Below are positions 10,580-22,749 of a stretch of 64,000 nt of DNA, one piece after another. Under the pieces are notes generated by a model that made no database searches, was not told where the DNA came from, and saw only the letters and a program-made list of their open reading frames with translations. The stretch is from Isoetes taiwanensis (taxonomy: Eukaryota; Streptophyta; Lycopodiopsida; Isoetales; Isoetaceae): NCBI GenBank assembly GCA_021234155.1, contig JAJEKV010000073.1:2514001-2578000 (forward strand). The letters are read 5' to 3'. The stretch's first letter is position 1, and the number at the start of each line of letters is the position of its first letter. Both the position numbers and the translations under genes were made by a program.

Positions 10580-12330
10580 GCCTCCACAGCACCACAAAGC
10601 TCCAAAACCCTCTCTTGCAAATTAGTCACGTTCCCAAAAACCCTCTTTCAAAAATTCCCCTTTTTGGTAAACCCTTTGCTTACATGGATATATACCATGT
10701 ATACATTTCCATTTATCATGTAAATGCGTTACATGCAAATATTATACAATACTGGCCTCCAACGGGCTAGGCTCATTACAATCTCCCCTTCTAAAATTTA
10801 ACCCATGTCCTCATGGGTCGATCCTAGGAACTATCATGCTTACTGAGAAAATGCACTAACAATTGGAAGCAAGATACACAATTGCTACTAACAATGAGCT
10901 AAAACGAAGCCATCATACATCGTACTGGGAACTTTCACTATAGAAGCTTCTTGAACTCCATCACGTGGAGCTTTTGTAATGTACATAAACATTTGGTATT
11001 GCGGGCGATCCATTATCGCGGCAGCTCTAGCTTCACCACTTTGCTGCCTTGGCTCAATGATTCTATTCTCCATATTCCATCTTTCTTTGGGTTGACGCTC
11101 CCTTTCATTCCATCGAGGCTCTCCACGGCCTCTGCCTCTACCCACATTTGGATATCGATTGAATCGTTCTCCTCCCATGCCACGTCTATCTAAGTGTTGT
11201 GAATCATTATATTGTCAAATACTGGGCAATTGTTCCTTGAGTGTCCTGTTTCTCTACAATGGAAACAACACCCCTCATCAAAGAACCGCTGCCTTTCCTC
11301 ATTAGTGAGACATGGTGGTAGATCACTACCTCCACTTTAAGTATTACTTGCCAAATTCCTCATATTATTATTCTGGACCTCCACAGTTTGGCTAGCAGAT
11401 GGCTCCCCTCTAAATGAACGTCTTCGGTTATACGAGTTCTCAGATAGTACAGCTTTCTCCGCCAAATCTGTTTCTCGATTCTTGGCTATCCGAACAACTT
11501 CCTCAGCGTCTTTATAGGCAACTCTTGACATCGTACTCTTGATATCTACATGAAGGCCTTTCACAAATTTGGAACACAACTTGATTTTATCCATAGTAGG
11601 ACAATGGGGCTGCAACCTTCTAAATTTCTTATTGTATTCTAATACTATGCCTTTTTGCACACAATAAAAAAACTCATTCATCTTCTCAACCTTGTACCCT
11701 GTAGGTGTGAAATGACCCTCAAATATGGTCTTAAAATCAGCCCATGTAGCCTATATGGAAGTCTTCAAGCATGTCTCCCACCAAACTCTTGCAAAGCCTC
11801 CCAGCATTGCCTGAGCATGAAGAGCCTTCACAGAATCCTATGCTTTGATCAAATCATAATAGAACTCCACCCCATGGAGCCAGGCATCAGCATCATCTCC
11901 TGTTGTGTTCTCCCCTGTGAACACTTCTCATTTGGTGTCCTTTAACATCTTCTCAATTGCTTTCTCAGCCTCACTCCTTTGCTGTGATGTGCTTTGGTGC
12001 ATAGCTTGCTGGATAACTTACAGGATACTAGTTACATCTTGAACTCCATCTCCCCCTGCACCACTAGCACCATTAACACCCATGATCTCCTACTATTCTG
12101 CATATAGACAATAAGAGCATTAGCAAATTACGTCAAGGATATGAATCATTCCCAAACTAGCCCGTTGGAAGCCAGTATTTGTACATAATATATTTATTTG
12201 ATACTAAGAATATATGCATGGCATGCATCCATATTTGTATGTAAATGAAAGGGGGCTTTTTGGAGACTCTGAGAAAAATTGCAAGAGGGTTTTCGGAGTT
12301 TGGAGGAGCTGAGAAGATCAAAGAGAAATT
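10580..12330. repeat. Inverted arms flanking the gag of unit A
   Basis: The block at about 12155-12330 (ctagcccgttggaagccagt ... gcaagagggttttcggag) is a diverged reverse complement of about 10580-10780. The arms are about 180-200 bp and point outward from the gag frame. True LTRs would be direct repeats, so this layout is odd for a retrotransposon. Unit B has the same arrangement (about 16280-16460 and 17855-18020). Confidence 0.55.
10880..12083 (-). pseudogene. Retrotransposon gag (unit A), frame-broken
   Basis: It reads leftward from an ATG at 12081-12083 (MGVNGASGAGGDGVQDVTSI). A retrotrans_gag-type domain follows (ATWADFKTIFEGHFTP; KMNEFFYCVQKG; KFVKGLHVDIKSTMSRVAYK), then an Arg/Gly-rich region. 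A CCHC zinc knuckle CFHCRETGHSRNNC is encoded at 11224-11267. Several in-frame stops, for example TGA before EVFTGENT and TAG before the ATWADF block, show it is not translated as one protein. No protease, RT or integrase follows. Gag binds and packages element RNA in LTR retrotransposons. Confidence 0.75.
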
Positions 12331-14007
12331 TCATTTGAGCTATGGAGGCAAGAGTTTCTTCTTATAGGTGGGGATTTTCTCTATCGATTCAATTGAGATT
12401 ATGTTGCCATGGTAGATTGATACATGGTTCTGAAAAAAAGTTCCATCTTGTATTAGTAGTGAGAAACTTGATATGTAAATCCATGTTCTGGATGTAGCTT
12501 GCTAGTGGGTTGCGGCCAAGATATAATTAAGGAATTTAGAGCGATGAATTTATACTTGAAGGAGAAAAACAAGTCTTGAAGGTTTCTCAGGGAAATCTAG
12601 TAGTTCCAATGTAAAATTCATGGATCTAAGGCTTCATCAATCTTCTGTTATATGTGCTGGAATTCGACGCAACGTGCAGCATAGAAATATCTGAGAAAAA
12701 AAACTCATGAGACACAAGTTAAATAATGCCAAAAATGCATGGAAAAGGGCAGAAATTAATGTTGAAGACTGTTTTGGAGGAGCTAAGATATATTCTGATG
12801 ATTAGATTATGTTTGAAGAAATCCAAATGCAGCTCAAACCTCAAAGAAATAAGCTGGTTATCTGTTGTAGAACGAAGTAATTCTCATGCCAGGGCATAGG
12901 GATCTTAGCGGCATGTCAGAGAAGATTCGATGTGGGTTGGAAGCAAGATTTCACAACAAAGAGTTATGGTCCGGTCCGTTTATTGTCCTTTTGTTGAATT
13001 GCTTTTATGTGGTCTACGTAATTTTCCAAATAAACAAATATGGAACTTGGCTACTGTTATATCGTGCAGATATAATAAGCAGAGCATGAGGCATAACTGG
13101 GCTGAAGGCTAGATGGCAGATGAACCGGGTTGCTAGATAACAAATAGTAAGAACTTGCATTGTATGAATGGTCGAGGTTATTTAACTAAGAGAATACGAA
13201 ATATAAGCAATAATTATAAGAATAATGAGTTAATTGTAATTATGGCTCCTAAAGAAAGATGGACTCTAGGTCTACAATAACTTGGCAGGAGATCAGATGG
13301 GTTCTTTCCCAGCAGATGTGCATAGCTAGGAAGGGCTGATTTCGTGCTCAAATGCAGTTTGAACCTATTTGGTACCTCTGGGAAGAGTTTTCTAAGTGAT
13401 TGCTCCATCAAGAGTCAGCTGGCAAGATGGAAAACAGTGGATCACATATCCAGATTAGAGCTAGAAATTGCATAGAAGAAGCCAATGTGGGGCTTAGAGG
13501 GCCGGATTTGCATGAACAAGGAACCCTACAATAGAATCAATGAAACTATATGTCAGTTCTCATGTGGAAATTCGGGAGCTTTTAGAAACCTTTCCAACAA
13601 AATAAAAATCACCTAAAAAGGATCTCTGGTCGATGAGATATGATGGTCCAAATTTCAGTCACCAAACCTGCCCAGAAATTGCTCCTTCTGCCTTCATGCT
13701 CGCAAAGGTTCTTGCAAAACTTCTTTTCCAATTTGCCTCCCTTACTTATGTGCTTTCCATTCTGTATGCATATCAAGCATGTATGCACACGTACATAAGT
13801 ACGTATACTGGCCCATCAAGTGGCTAGGACCGTTACACAGCCGCTGGAATAAATTTGTCTTGCCCATAATTCTTTAACATCAATTTCAAAAATATATTTG
13901 AAATCCAGATGTGATACCATCGCCTTTGCACTTTTGCGAAAGACCTACCCACTTTGCAAGAAGCACTTCTGTAAAATTTGTACCAGCAGTTGAATTTGCC
14001 ACTGTTT

Positions 14008-14133
14008 TGGTAAGGCCTTGGATTGGAGTGATCCCCACCAGGGTTCAAAACCCACTGGCTACCATCACGTGGGAAACGTGGGCAGGTGCAAGTCCCACCA
14101 ACTGTGCCTTCAATAAATAAATAAAAAAAAAAA
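14008..14133 (+). mobile_element. tRNA-derived SINE (5'-truncated) with A-rich tail
   Basis: About 125 bp inserted between units A and B. It has a pol III B-box-like sequence ggttcaaaaccc at about 14043 with pairing arms (ccag...ctgg) like a tRNA T-arm, a body with cacgtgggaaacgtgggcag, and a tail of aataaataaataaaaaaaa. A possible partial A box (tggtaagg) lies at its left end. Copy 2 has a match at about 39209-39335. Confidence 0.6.
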
Positions 14134-14351
14134 AACAAATGCTTATGAATTCCATGTAATCATGTAATGGTAACCCATAAGCTTCTCTCAACCACGATCC
14201 TCAGCTCCACTACTGATATTGCCTTGCTTATTCACTGCACATACACTCAAGGGGATTAGTCCTCGTGACATGCATAGAAACATCTTGAAAAAGCTCAGCC
14301 ATCCTACATGCAAGCCCTGCTGGCAGAGAAATGCCCAGCCAGCTCATATTC

Positions 14352-14609
14352 TTAACCCTCTAGCGGGAGTGATGGGGTGAATCTTGTATGCGCATACCCT
14401 TTCCAACCCACGTCTGGAGGTGGAGGACCTCTTACCATAGAGTCACAAGAGTTGACGTGCATCCTCTTCCTCTGAATGCCACGCCCGGGGTAACAAAGCA
14501 CAAGAAACACAGATGACATGAGTAATGCCGGAACAACCCAGGCCACCGAACCTAGAAGTCCGATCCCGGAGGATCCAATAGAAGTGGAACAATGCAAAGA
14601 CCGAGACAT
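14352..14609 (-). CDS. Small repeat-borne ORF, unit B copy
   Basis: An 85-codon relative of the unit A frame, starting MSRSLHCSTSIGSSGIGLLG with the same hydrophobic run and the same NSCDSMVRGPP block. It ends earlier than the A copy (SLPLEG). Unknown function; it may simply be carried along with the repeat. Confidence 0.3.
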   Translation of the reverse strand: MSRSLHCSTSIGSSGIGLLGSVAWVVPALLMSSVFLVLCYPGRGIQRKRMHVNSCDSMVRGPPPPDVGWKGYAHTRFTPSLPLEG

Positions 14610-16568
14610 GTGATATTCGTTAGATTATTTATGACTAGAGGTGCCTAGATCATACTCTATCCCTTGCTGAAGTTGCCCATGCATGTTGAAGTAGGTTATC
14701 CAATGCTCCTTAAAATGACATCGAAGTAGGTTCAATACTTAGCAGTTTTCCAAAACTCAAACCTTACTTCATGGCAATTCCCCCTATAAGGAATACACTG
14801 CCAATAATCTATTAGTTATGATACTTCCCTTCCAGTATTCTCCAGTTTATTTTCTACTTATTATATAATGCTAACAATGATACATGTTGCTCCCACGTTC
14901 ACCAAGCCCCCATAAGCTCCTGATAGTCCTCTTAGCCCAACCGCATTCACGTGATCCCGTAACTGCTTCTACCCAGAAGTCATGGTCCAATACGATCACA
15001 TCTTACAATATAATTTAATACAAGAGCACTTATGTAAGGTTTTTAATATTCCATATTAAAAACCACTTTTCATAGCTATATATATTATGGTGCATCTAAT
15101 GTGAATGCTCGGAATCATGCACTTCCAGCTTAAAATCCATAGGTTCTCATGACTGCAATTGTTACGAACCAAAGGTTAGCCAATAAACAAAAGATTAATC
15201 ACCCAGTAGAACTAATACCAAAACTTAAAAGAGTTCCAATCCAGGCCTTCAGCCCAAAGCTCACCACCCAACTGGGCTCGCAAAAGCAAGAATATCCAAG
15301 ATATGCACAATTTAGGCAAGGAACGAGAAAGGGATTTTGGATAATCAACCCTTAGAGAATCCTCTCTAAGGAACAAGCACCAAATTATTGGAGACTAGAA
15401 TAAGGCTTGTATGGACTAAGAGACTGATAAGGAGATTGGTGAGAAGGCAGGGAATGAAGGAGTAAAAGGTCAAGAAGGATCTGAATCCAATAAGTTCACC
15501 TCTTCCCCTTATATAGGGATCAAGGAGCCTTTTCCAAAAAGGTAAAGGTACATAGACCTTTTTAGGGTCTCAACCTTTTCCAAAGTTCTATAGATATCTC
15601 AATGGTCCAAGTTCCCATGCAACTATCTTATTCTTTGCTTTCCAAACTACTTTTCGGAGCACCACCATATCAATTCCTCCCCTTCGGGGGATTGATCATC
15701 CTCAATATATGGCAGTTTAACATAACCAAGTCCATGATTACAACCCTGATTGAGTCCACGATCAGAAATAATCAAGTCCAGCCCTTTAGGCTAAAAATTC
15801 TTTATAACCAAGTCTATGGTTACAATCCTAGTTGAGTCCACAACTAGAAATATTCAAGTTCGGCCCTTAAGGCTAAAAATTTTCAACTCTAGCCCTTTCG
15901 GCTAAAAATTTCAAGTCCAACTATTATGCTGCAGACATAATAGCTGTCTCAAGATGTACTATACACAAGACTTGATCTATGAAATTCTCCCACCTCCCCA
16001 AGGAGTTACAAACTTAGCTAAAGTTCTAGTAAGAAGGATGGAAGGAAGCATATTTTAATAGAACTAGGAGAAAAACACCTTATATTTCCTCCTCATAATT
16101 CCCTATAACTACGTAACATCTAAGACTTAGGTTGCCCCATGCGTCAATAAAAGGCAAGAATATTTCCCAAATCCACATTGCAGGCTTGTTATCCTTGATT
16201 GAATCCTTAGAATTCAAAACACCACCTAAAAAGGAAGATTGAGCAGTCTCTTCAAGCTCTGGCCTCCACAGCACCACAAAGCTCCAAAACCCTCTCTTCC
16301 AAATTAGTCACGTTCCCAAAAGCCCTCTTTCAAAAATTCCCCTTTTTGGTAAACCCTTTGCTTACATGGATATATACCATGCATACATTTCCATTTATCA
16401 TGTAAATGCATTACATGCAAATATTATACAATCTGGCCTCCAACGGGCTAGGCTCGTTACACTCTCCCATTCTAAAATTTAACCCATGTCCTCATGGGTC
16501 GATCCTAGGAACTATCATGCTTACTGAGAAAATGCACTAACAATTGGAAGCAAGATACACAATTGCTA

Positions 16569-17780
16569 CTAACAATGAGATAAAGCAAAGCCATCATACA
16601 TCTTACTGGGAACTTTCACTATAGAAGCTTCTTGAGCTCCATCACATGGAGCTTCCGCAACGTACATAAACATTTGGTGTTGCGGGTGATCCATTATCGC
16701 GGCAGCTCTAGCTTCACCACTTTGCTGCCTTCGCTCAATGATTCTATCCTCCATATCCCATCTTTCTCCGGGCTGACGCTCCCTTTGATTCAATCGAGGC
16801 CCTCCACGGTATCTGCCTCTACCAACATTTGGATATCGATTGAATCGTTCTCCTCCCATGCCACGTCTATCTAACTGTTGTGAATCCATTATACTGTCAA
16901 ATACTGGGCAATTGTTCCTTGAGTGTCATGTTTCTCTACAATGGAAACAACACCCCTCTTCAAAGAACCGTTGCCTTTCCTCATCAGTGAGCCATGTTGG
17001 TAACTCACTACCTCCACTTTTATTACTTGCCCAATTCCTCATATTATAACCCTGGACCTCCATAGTTTGGCTAGCAGATGGCTCCCCTCTAAATGAACAT
17101 CTTCGGCTATACTAGTTCTCAGCTGGCCAAGAGAAAGATGCATGTCTCTTTCTTTGAATGTAGTACAGCTTTCTCCGCCAAATCTGTTTCTCAGCTTTTG
17201 GCTATCCGAACAACTTCCTCAACATCTTTATAGGCAACTCTTGACATCATACTCTTGATATCTACATGAAGGCCTTTCACAAATTTGGAACACAACTTGA
17301 TTTTATCCATAGTTGGACAATGAGGCAACTAGTTTTCTCATTGTATTCTGACACTGTGCCAGCAGACAATCAAAAAACTCGTTCATCTTCGCAACCTTGT
17401 ACCCTGGAGTTGTGAAATGACACTCAAAGACAGCCTTAAAATCACTCCATGTAGCGTATATGGAAGTCTTGACCAGATCAGTCAAGCATATCTCTCACCA
17501 AACTCTTGCAAAGCCTCCCAGCAATGCATGAGCAAGGAGAGCCTTCACAGAATCCTATGCTTTGATCAAATCATAATAGAACTCCACCCCACGGAGCTAG
17601 GCATCAGCATCATCTCCTGTTGTGTTCTCCCCTGTGAACACTTCTCATTTGGTGTCCTTTAACATCTTCTCAATTGCTTTCTAAGCCTCACTCCTTTGCT
17701 GCGATGCGAGCTTGTTGGATAGCTTACAGGATACTAGTTACATCTTGAACTCCATCTCCCCCTGCACCACTAGCACCCAT
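16569..17780 (-). pseudogene. Retrotransposon gag (unit B), frame-broken
   Basis: Counterpart of the unit A gag, reading leftward from an ATG at 17778-17780 (MGASGAGGD...). The same domains are present: an ATWSDFKAVFECHFTTPGYK block near 17440, the KFVKGLHVDIKS block near 17280, and an Arg/Gly-rich C-terminus at 16569-16889. The zinc knuckle (about 16905-16950) carries a stop in place of the Gly before His (acaggacac in A, acatgacac here). A deletion has removed part of the central region. It is non-functional. Confidence 0.7.
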
Positions 17781-20190
17781 GATCTCCTACTACTCTGCAT
17801 ATAGACAATGAGAGCATTAACAAATTTCTTCAAGGGTATGAATCATTCCCAAACTAGCCCGTTGGAGGCCAGTATTTGTACATATTTGTACATAATATAT
17901 TTATTTGATACTAAGAATATATGCATGGTATGCATCCATATTTGTATGTAAATGAAAGGGGGCTTTTTGGAGACTCTGAGAAAAATTGCAAGAGGGTTTT
18001 TGGAGTTTGGAGGAGCTGAGAAGATCAAAGAGGAACTGCATCCGAGCTATGGAGGCAAGAGGTTGAAGATTCATTGTTATAGGTGGGGATTTCAATTCAG
18101 TTGAGATTATGTTGCCATGGTAGATTGATACATGATTCTGAGAAAAAGTTCCATCCTGCATTAGTGGTGAGAAACTTGATATGTAAATCCATGTTCTGGA
18201 TGTAGCTTGCTAGTGGGTTATGGCCAAGATATAATTAAGGAATTTAGAGCGATGAATTTATACTTGAAGGAGAAAAAAAAGTCTTGAAGCTTTCTCAAGG
18301 AAATCTAGTAGTTCCAATGTAAAATTCATGGATTTGAGACTTCATCAATCTTTTGTTATATGTGCTGAAATTCAAAAGGGCAGAAATTAGTGTTGAAGGC
18401 CGTTTTGAAGGAGCTAAGAATTATTCTGATGATTAGATTGTGTTTGAAGAAATCCAAATGCATCCCCAACTGATCAAACCTCAAAGAAATAAGCTGGTTA
18501 TATGTTGTAAAACGAAGTAAATCTCATGTCAGGGCATAGGGCATGCTGAATCGGTATTTTAGATGCATGTCAGAGAAAAGATTTCACAATAAAGATTTAT
18601 GGTCTGGTCCATTTACTGTCCTTTTGTTGAATTGCTTTTATGTGGTCTACGTAATTTGTCAAATAAACAAATATGAAACTTGGCTACTGTTATATGGTGC
18701 AGATATAATAAGCATAGCATGAGGCATAACAGGGCTGAAGGCTAGATGGCAGATGAACCGGGTTGCTAGATAACAAATAGTAAGAACTTGCATTGTATGA
18801 ATGGTCGAGGTTATTTAACTAAGAGAATACGAAATATAAGCAATAATTATAAGAATAATGAGTTAATTGTAATTATGGCTCCTAAAGAAAGATGGACTCT
18901 AGGTCTACAATAACTTGGCAGGAGATCAGATGGGTTCTTTCCCAGCAGATGTGCAATGCCAAAAATGCATGGAAAAGGGCAGAAATTAAAGTTGAAGACT
19001 GTTTTGGAGGAGCTAAGATATATTCTGATGATTAGATTATGTTTGAAGAAATCCAAATGCATCCCCGACAGCTCAAACCTCAAAGAAATAAGCTGGTTAT
19101 CTGTTGTAGAACGAAGTAATTCTCATGCCAGGGCATAGGGATCTTAGCGGCACGTCAGAGAAGATTCGATGTGGGTTGGAAGCAAGATTTCACAACAAAG
19201 AGTTATGGTCCGGTCCGTTTATTGTCCTTTTGTTGAATTGCTTTTATGTGGTCTATGTAATTTTCCAAATAAACAAATATGGAACTTGGCTACTGTTATA
19301 TCGTGCAGATATAATAAGCAGAGCATGAGGCATAACTGGGCTGAAGGCTAGATGGCAGATGAACCGGGTTGCTAGATAACAAATAGTAAGAACTTGCATT
19401 GTATGAATGGTCGAGGTTATTTAACTAAGAGACTATGTAATATAAGTAATAATTATAAGAATAATGAGTTAATTGTAATTAAAACCTATTCTTTCACGGC
19501 GGGGAGATTAGATGTTCTTTTCCGGCATAGCTAGGAAGGGCCGATTTCGTGCTCAAATGCAGTTTGAGCCTGCTTGGTTGTGGGAAGAGTTTTCTAAGTT
19601 ATTGCTCCATCAAGAGTCGGCTGGCAAGATGGAAAACAGTGGATCACATATCCAGATTAGAGCTTGAAATTGCATAGAAGAAGCCGACGTGGGCTTAGAG
19701 GGCCAGATTTGCATGAACTACAGCGGAATCAATGAAAATATGGCGGTTCTCATGTGGAAATTCGGGAGCTTTTAGAAACCTTTCCAACAAAACAAAAATC
19801 ACCTAAAAAGGATCTCTGGTCGCCGAGATATGATGGTCCAAATTTCAGTCACCAAACCTGCCCAAGAATTACTCCTTCTGCCTTCATGCTTGCAAAGGTT
19901 CTTGCAAAACTTCTTTTCCAAAGAGGATGTGCTTTCCATTCTGCATGCATACCAAGCATGTATGCATACGTACATAAGTACGTATACTGGCCCATCAAGT
20001 GGCCAGGACCGTTACACAGCAGTTGGAATAAATTCGCCTTGCCCATAATTCTTTAACATCAATTTCAAAAATATGTTTGAAATCCAGATGTGATACCATT
20101 GCCTTTGCACTTTTGCGAAAGACCTACCCACTTTGTAAGAAGCACTTCTGTAAAATTTGTACCAGTAGTCGAATTTGCCACTGTTTTGGG

Positions 20191-20568
20191 ATGAAAAAGA
20201 GATGGGTCGAAAGCTTAAGTTGCTCCTGATACTCTAGGCACTGGACGGTTGGATTGCCCCCTAACGCACTCTCACGACAATCGACAGCAAAGCAACCTCT
20301 GCCTAACTCACATAACGCAGAGGGAGTTTCAATCTGAGCCGTCTGATGCGGTGCGATTTTTAACTTGGGCCATTGATTTAGTACATTCAGGGGAATAAAA
20401 AATTATTCCATCACCCCTTCTCCTAGGGTTTAACCTTTAGGGCGACCCAAAAGGGCAGACATATAGTGCCATTAAAAGTGCAATGAGTCTAGAAAATAAG
20501 GTAAATACATTTTACAAACATAGCAACATATGGGCTACATGAGCCCTGTTATTCTATTCTATTTTATT
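20191..20568. other. Flank between unit B and the LEA_2 gene
   Basis: No coding signal. It is probably the 3' untranslated or flanking region of the minus-strand LEA_2 gene, ending in a ttctattctattttattct run just outside the stop codon. Confidence 0.4.
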
Positions 20569-21345
20569 CTATTCAAAATCATTTTTGCCTTTGCACGATT
20601 TAGTCGAAAGGATCGGATTGCCCCTTTCTCCACCCCACGGATGGATAAACAAGGAGCAGTTCACAGATATTGATGCAGAAGAGGTAAAAACACGAAGAAT
20701 CCTGTAATGGAATGTGAAGCACCCTGTCAATGACAGGCTAACATTTGCCTTAGTATAATCTTCAGCAATACTCCTGGACAATTTTCCTGTCATGGGCTTT
20801 ACGGTGGGCTTCAGAACACCCACAAATATCATGCCCTCGTTCTTATTGGGCTGCTCGAAGGCAGCAGTTTTAACAGCACCCAATTGCATATTCTTATATG
20901 CTAAAAACAGAGTAGCATTTTTATACTCAATCCTTGCATGCCCATTTGGATTCGATGCCTTCATTGTGATGTTCATGGCAGCAACCAAACTGGTGATGTT
21001 AGAATCTGAGACAGTAAGCGTGAAATTTTTTATTGCTGCGCCTTCTGCTACAATGAGAGGGTATTTTGGATGCAGAGCAACGAAGATTATCAGGCCAAAC
21101 AAGGCAAAAAGAATTAAGATCAAAACTGATGCCATAGAAATGCACAACATGCATTCTGTGCATTCATCCCTGTCCTCTTTAATCCTAGCGAAAGAAGGGC
21201 CGAATATTACCTTCTCTTCATAGCCCAGTTTGTCTGATAATCTTCCGGCCATTTTCAGGCTCTTGCGCTGCTGTGATGTAGCAAGCAGATCGATTTCCAT
21301 TTCCAGTTCTGTGCCTCGGCCGGAATTGTATTGGGGCTCCATCAT
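20569..21345 (-). CDS. NDR1/HIN1-like LEA_2 domain protein
   Basis: An intact 258-codon, intronless frame. Residues 1-69 are polar and face the cytosol; residues about 70-91 (SMASVLILILFALFGLIIFV) form one membrane span. Residues about 105-235 form a LEA_2 domain with the characteristic sequence KASNPNGHARIEYKNATLF and several N-glycosylation sites (NFT, NIT, NAT, NVS), consistent with an extracytosolic domain. Plant NHL proteins of this layout sit at the plasma membrane and are linked to defence and stress responses; the specific role here is unknown. The ATG at 21343-21345 gives the expected length for the family. A second copy at 45893-46655 is frame-broken by one-base changes. This is the best candidate for a live gene inside the 25-kb unit. 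Confidence 0.85.
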   Translation of the reverse strand: MMEPQYNSGRGTELEMEIDLLATSQQRKSLKMAGRLSDKLGYEEKVIFGPSFARIKEDRDECTECMLCISMASVLILILFALFGLIIFVALHPKYPLIVAEGAAIKNFTLTVSDSNITSLVAAMNITMKASNPNGHARIEYKNATLFLAYKNMQLGAVKTAAFEQPNKNEGMIFVGVLKPTVKPMTGKLSRSIAEDYTKANVSLSLTGCFTFHYRILRVFTSSASISVNCSLFIHPWGGERGNPILSTKSCKGKNDFE

Positions 21346-21919
21346 TTTTGCGTGCCTTTTGGATCAAAATCGGATTTTAGCGCAATCCTTTTTCGATCGA
21401 CTAATTGCAAGTTAAGTTTAAGTCGTTTTATATCTTTCAATATGATAAGTTGGATTCCTAATATATTGACAAAGGAGCTATTTGCACATGGGACCTCCCT
21501 TCAATGTTGAAATGCTCTTCTCCTCCATCCTGCACAGACATTATTAATGTTTATTTGTGCCTCGATTTCTCGCATGTTTGCATGGAATGTTCACAACTTG
21601 GCAACACTTGATTGAAAAAAAGTGCTTCAAAATTCATCCCACATGTCACAATCATTCGTTCCAGGTTGCTTTAAATGTCTTGCGCATGGACTTATTCATC
21701 GTTTAGATTCCAATGCCTAGGTAATAACAATTAATATTTTGCACGAATTTTTCGGAACAACACCTAATCTCCAATTGGCATGCAATATCCATATACTTAA
21801 GAGCTTGTATATAGATTGATAATAGTAATACTAAAGTTTATTAATGTCCATGCGAGCCCATAGGCTATGGGACAACCATACTGAGTACAATTACCAAACA
21901 AAGAACAACGCATTGTTCA
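21346..21919. other. Upstream region of the LEA_2 gene
   Basis: AT-rich, no coding signal. It should contain the LEA_2 promoter, but I cannot single out a TATA box with confidence. The copy at 46656-47257 differs by a 10-bp and a 17-bp insertion. Confidence 0.4.
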
Positions 21920-22500
21920 ATGTTATTGGCATTAAAAGAAGTCATTGTTACAAGAGACCCTGAAGGTTTTCGTAGTATTGTTCAGACAATGGGGCTTGCC
22001 AATCTTAAACCTAAGATAGTTTGCATCCGATATCTTGAGATATGGAAAGTGGAAAAGCATAGTAATGCTTGTGAAAACTTTGTCAATATAATAAATGATT
22101 GTTCTATTGCAAACAAAGTTGTAGTTATAGTGAAAGGTCTAGATGAATGGCCTGGTGAATGCCAGAAGCAATATGGTATAATTGTCCTATATTAGATTGG
22201 TTGTAATGGGGGCTGGTGTTACTATTATCACAATTGTTAGATGCAAAGGATAGCTTTGAGAGTTGAATAAGTCCAAGTCTTTTGCATCTCTGAGGAGGAT
22301 GCCAACGTAGAGGACTTGAAAGCAGATGTTAGGAAGTTCCTTTATAAGAATGCAAGCAGAGGTGATTACAGTGACAATGAATTCATGGGAAGTTTATAGA
22401 GAGGATAGAGAGGCAGATATGGGACATGAGGATGCCATGGAGGCATTTTCAAAGTCTAAAAAAGGGATTGCATCATATGTGACCGACTTAAAACAGATCA
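21920..22500 (+). pseudogene. Cation-chloride cotransporter (CCC) C-terminal pseudogene
   Basis: A 91-codon frame (21920-22195) matches the cytosolic C-terminal domain of plant cation-chloride cotransporters: GFRSIVQTMGLANLKPKIVC, then FVNIINDCSIANKVVVIVKG and LDEWPGECQKQYG. After a stop, homology continues in shifted frames. LLLSQLLDAKDSFES is seen near 22220-22260, then a block resembling EEDANVEDLKADVRKFLY near 22300-22345, and a tail (AMEAFSKSKKGIASYVTDLK) at about 22435-22495. CCC proteins move chloride with potassium or sodium; this fragment has no membrane domain and several breaks. Several regions normally separated by introns appear contiguous, which may mean a retrocopy, but that is not proven. 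Confidence 0.7.
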
Positions 22501-22749
22501 AATGATGCTAATGATACACAGTCTTCTTACAACCAACGGCAGGTTCATAAATCTCTATATTATTAGCTTGAAGTTGAACTCCATCATTTTGAGGTATTGT
22601 AGGATGGCAGTTGTTATTCTTGTCAGTCTATCACCACCATCTCTGCAACAACCTTCTCATTGGTATATAGACTTGTCTTAGCAGGGATGATACTACCCCT
22701 CTTGGGCAGTATCATCAGAATAGCAAGTTGGCATCGCTGCTTATGACAT

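Larger units (their letters stand above)
8196..14007. repeat. Repeat unit A (about 5.8 kb)
   Basis: It begins aaatgcttatgaattccatg and ends gaatttgccactgttttgg. The same sequence order recurs as unit B from about 14139. It contains a small minus-strand ORF family (8590-8895), a degenerate direct repeat with the phrase gattacaaccctgattg/gttacaaccctagttg at about 10010-10215, a decayed minus-strand gag (about 10880-12083) and gag-flanking inverted arms. No reverse transcriptase or integrase is visible, so it resembles a non-autonomous retroelement or a composite of repeats. Confidence 0.7.
14136..20190. repeat. Repeat unit B (about 6.0 kb), with an internal 0.6-kb duplication
   Basis: A second copy of unit A, same orientation, starting aaatgcttatgaattccatg and ending gaatttgccactgttttggg. 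It differs from A by point changes and indels, including an extra internal tandem duplication of about 600 bp: 18365-18950 against 18965-19480, both starting aaaagggcagaaatta. Part of the 5' inverted-arm material (ggctcagccatcc ... near 14285) is shortened relative to A. Confidence 0.7.

Noticed and set aside
20792-21223. 143-codon plus-strand ORF
   Set aside because: Antisense shadow of the LEA_2 gene.
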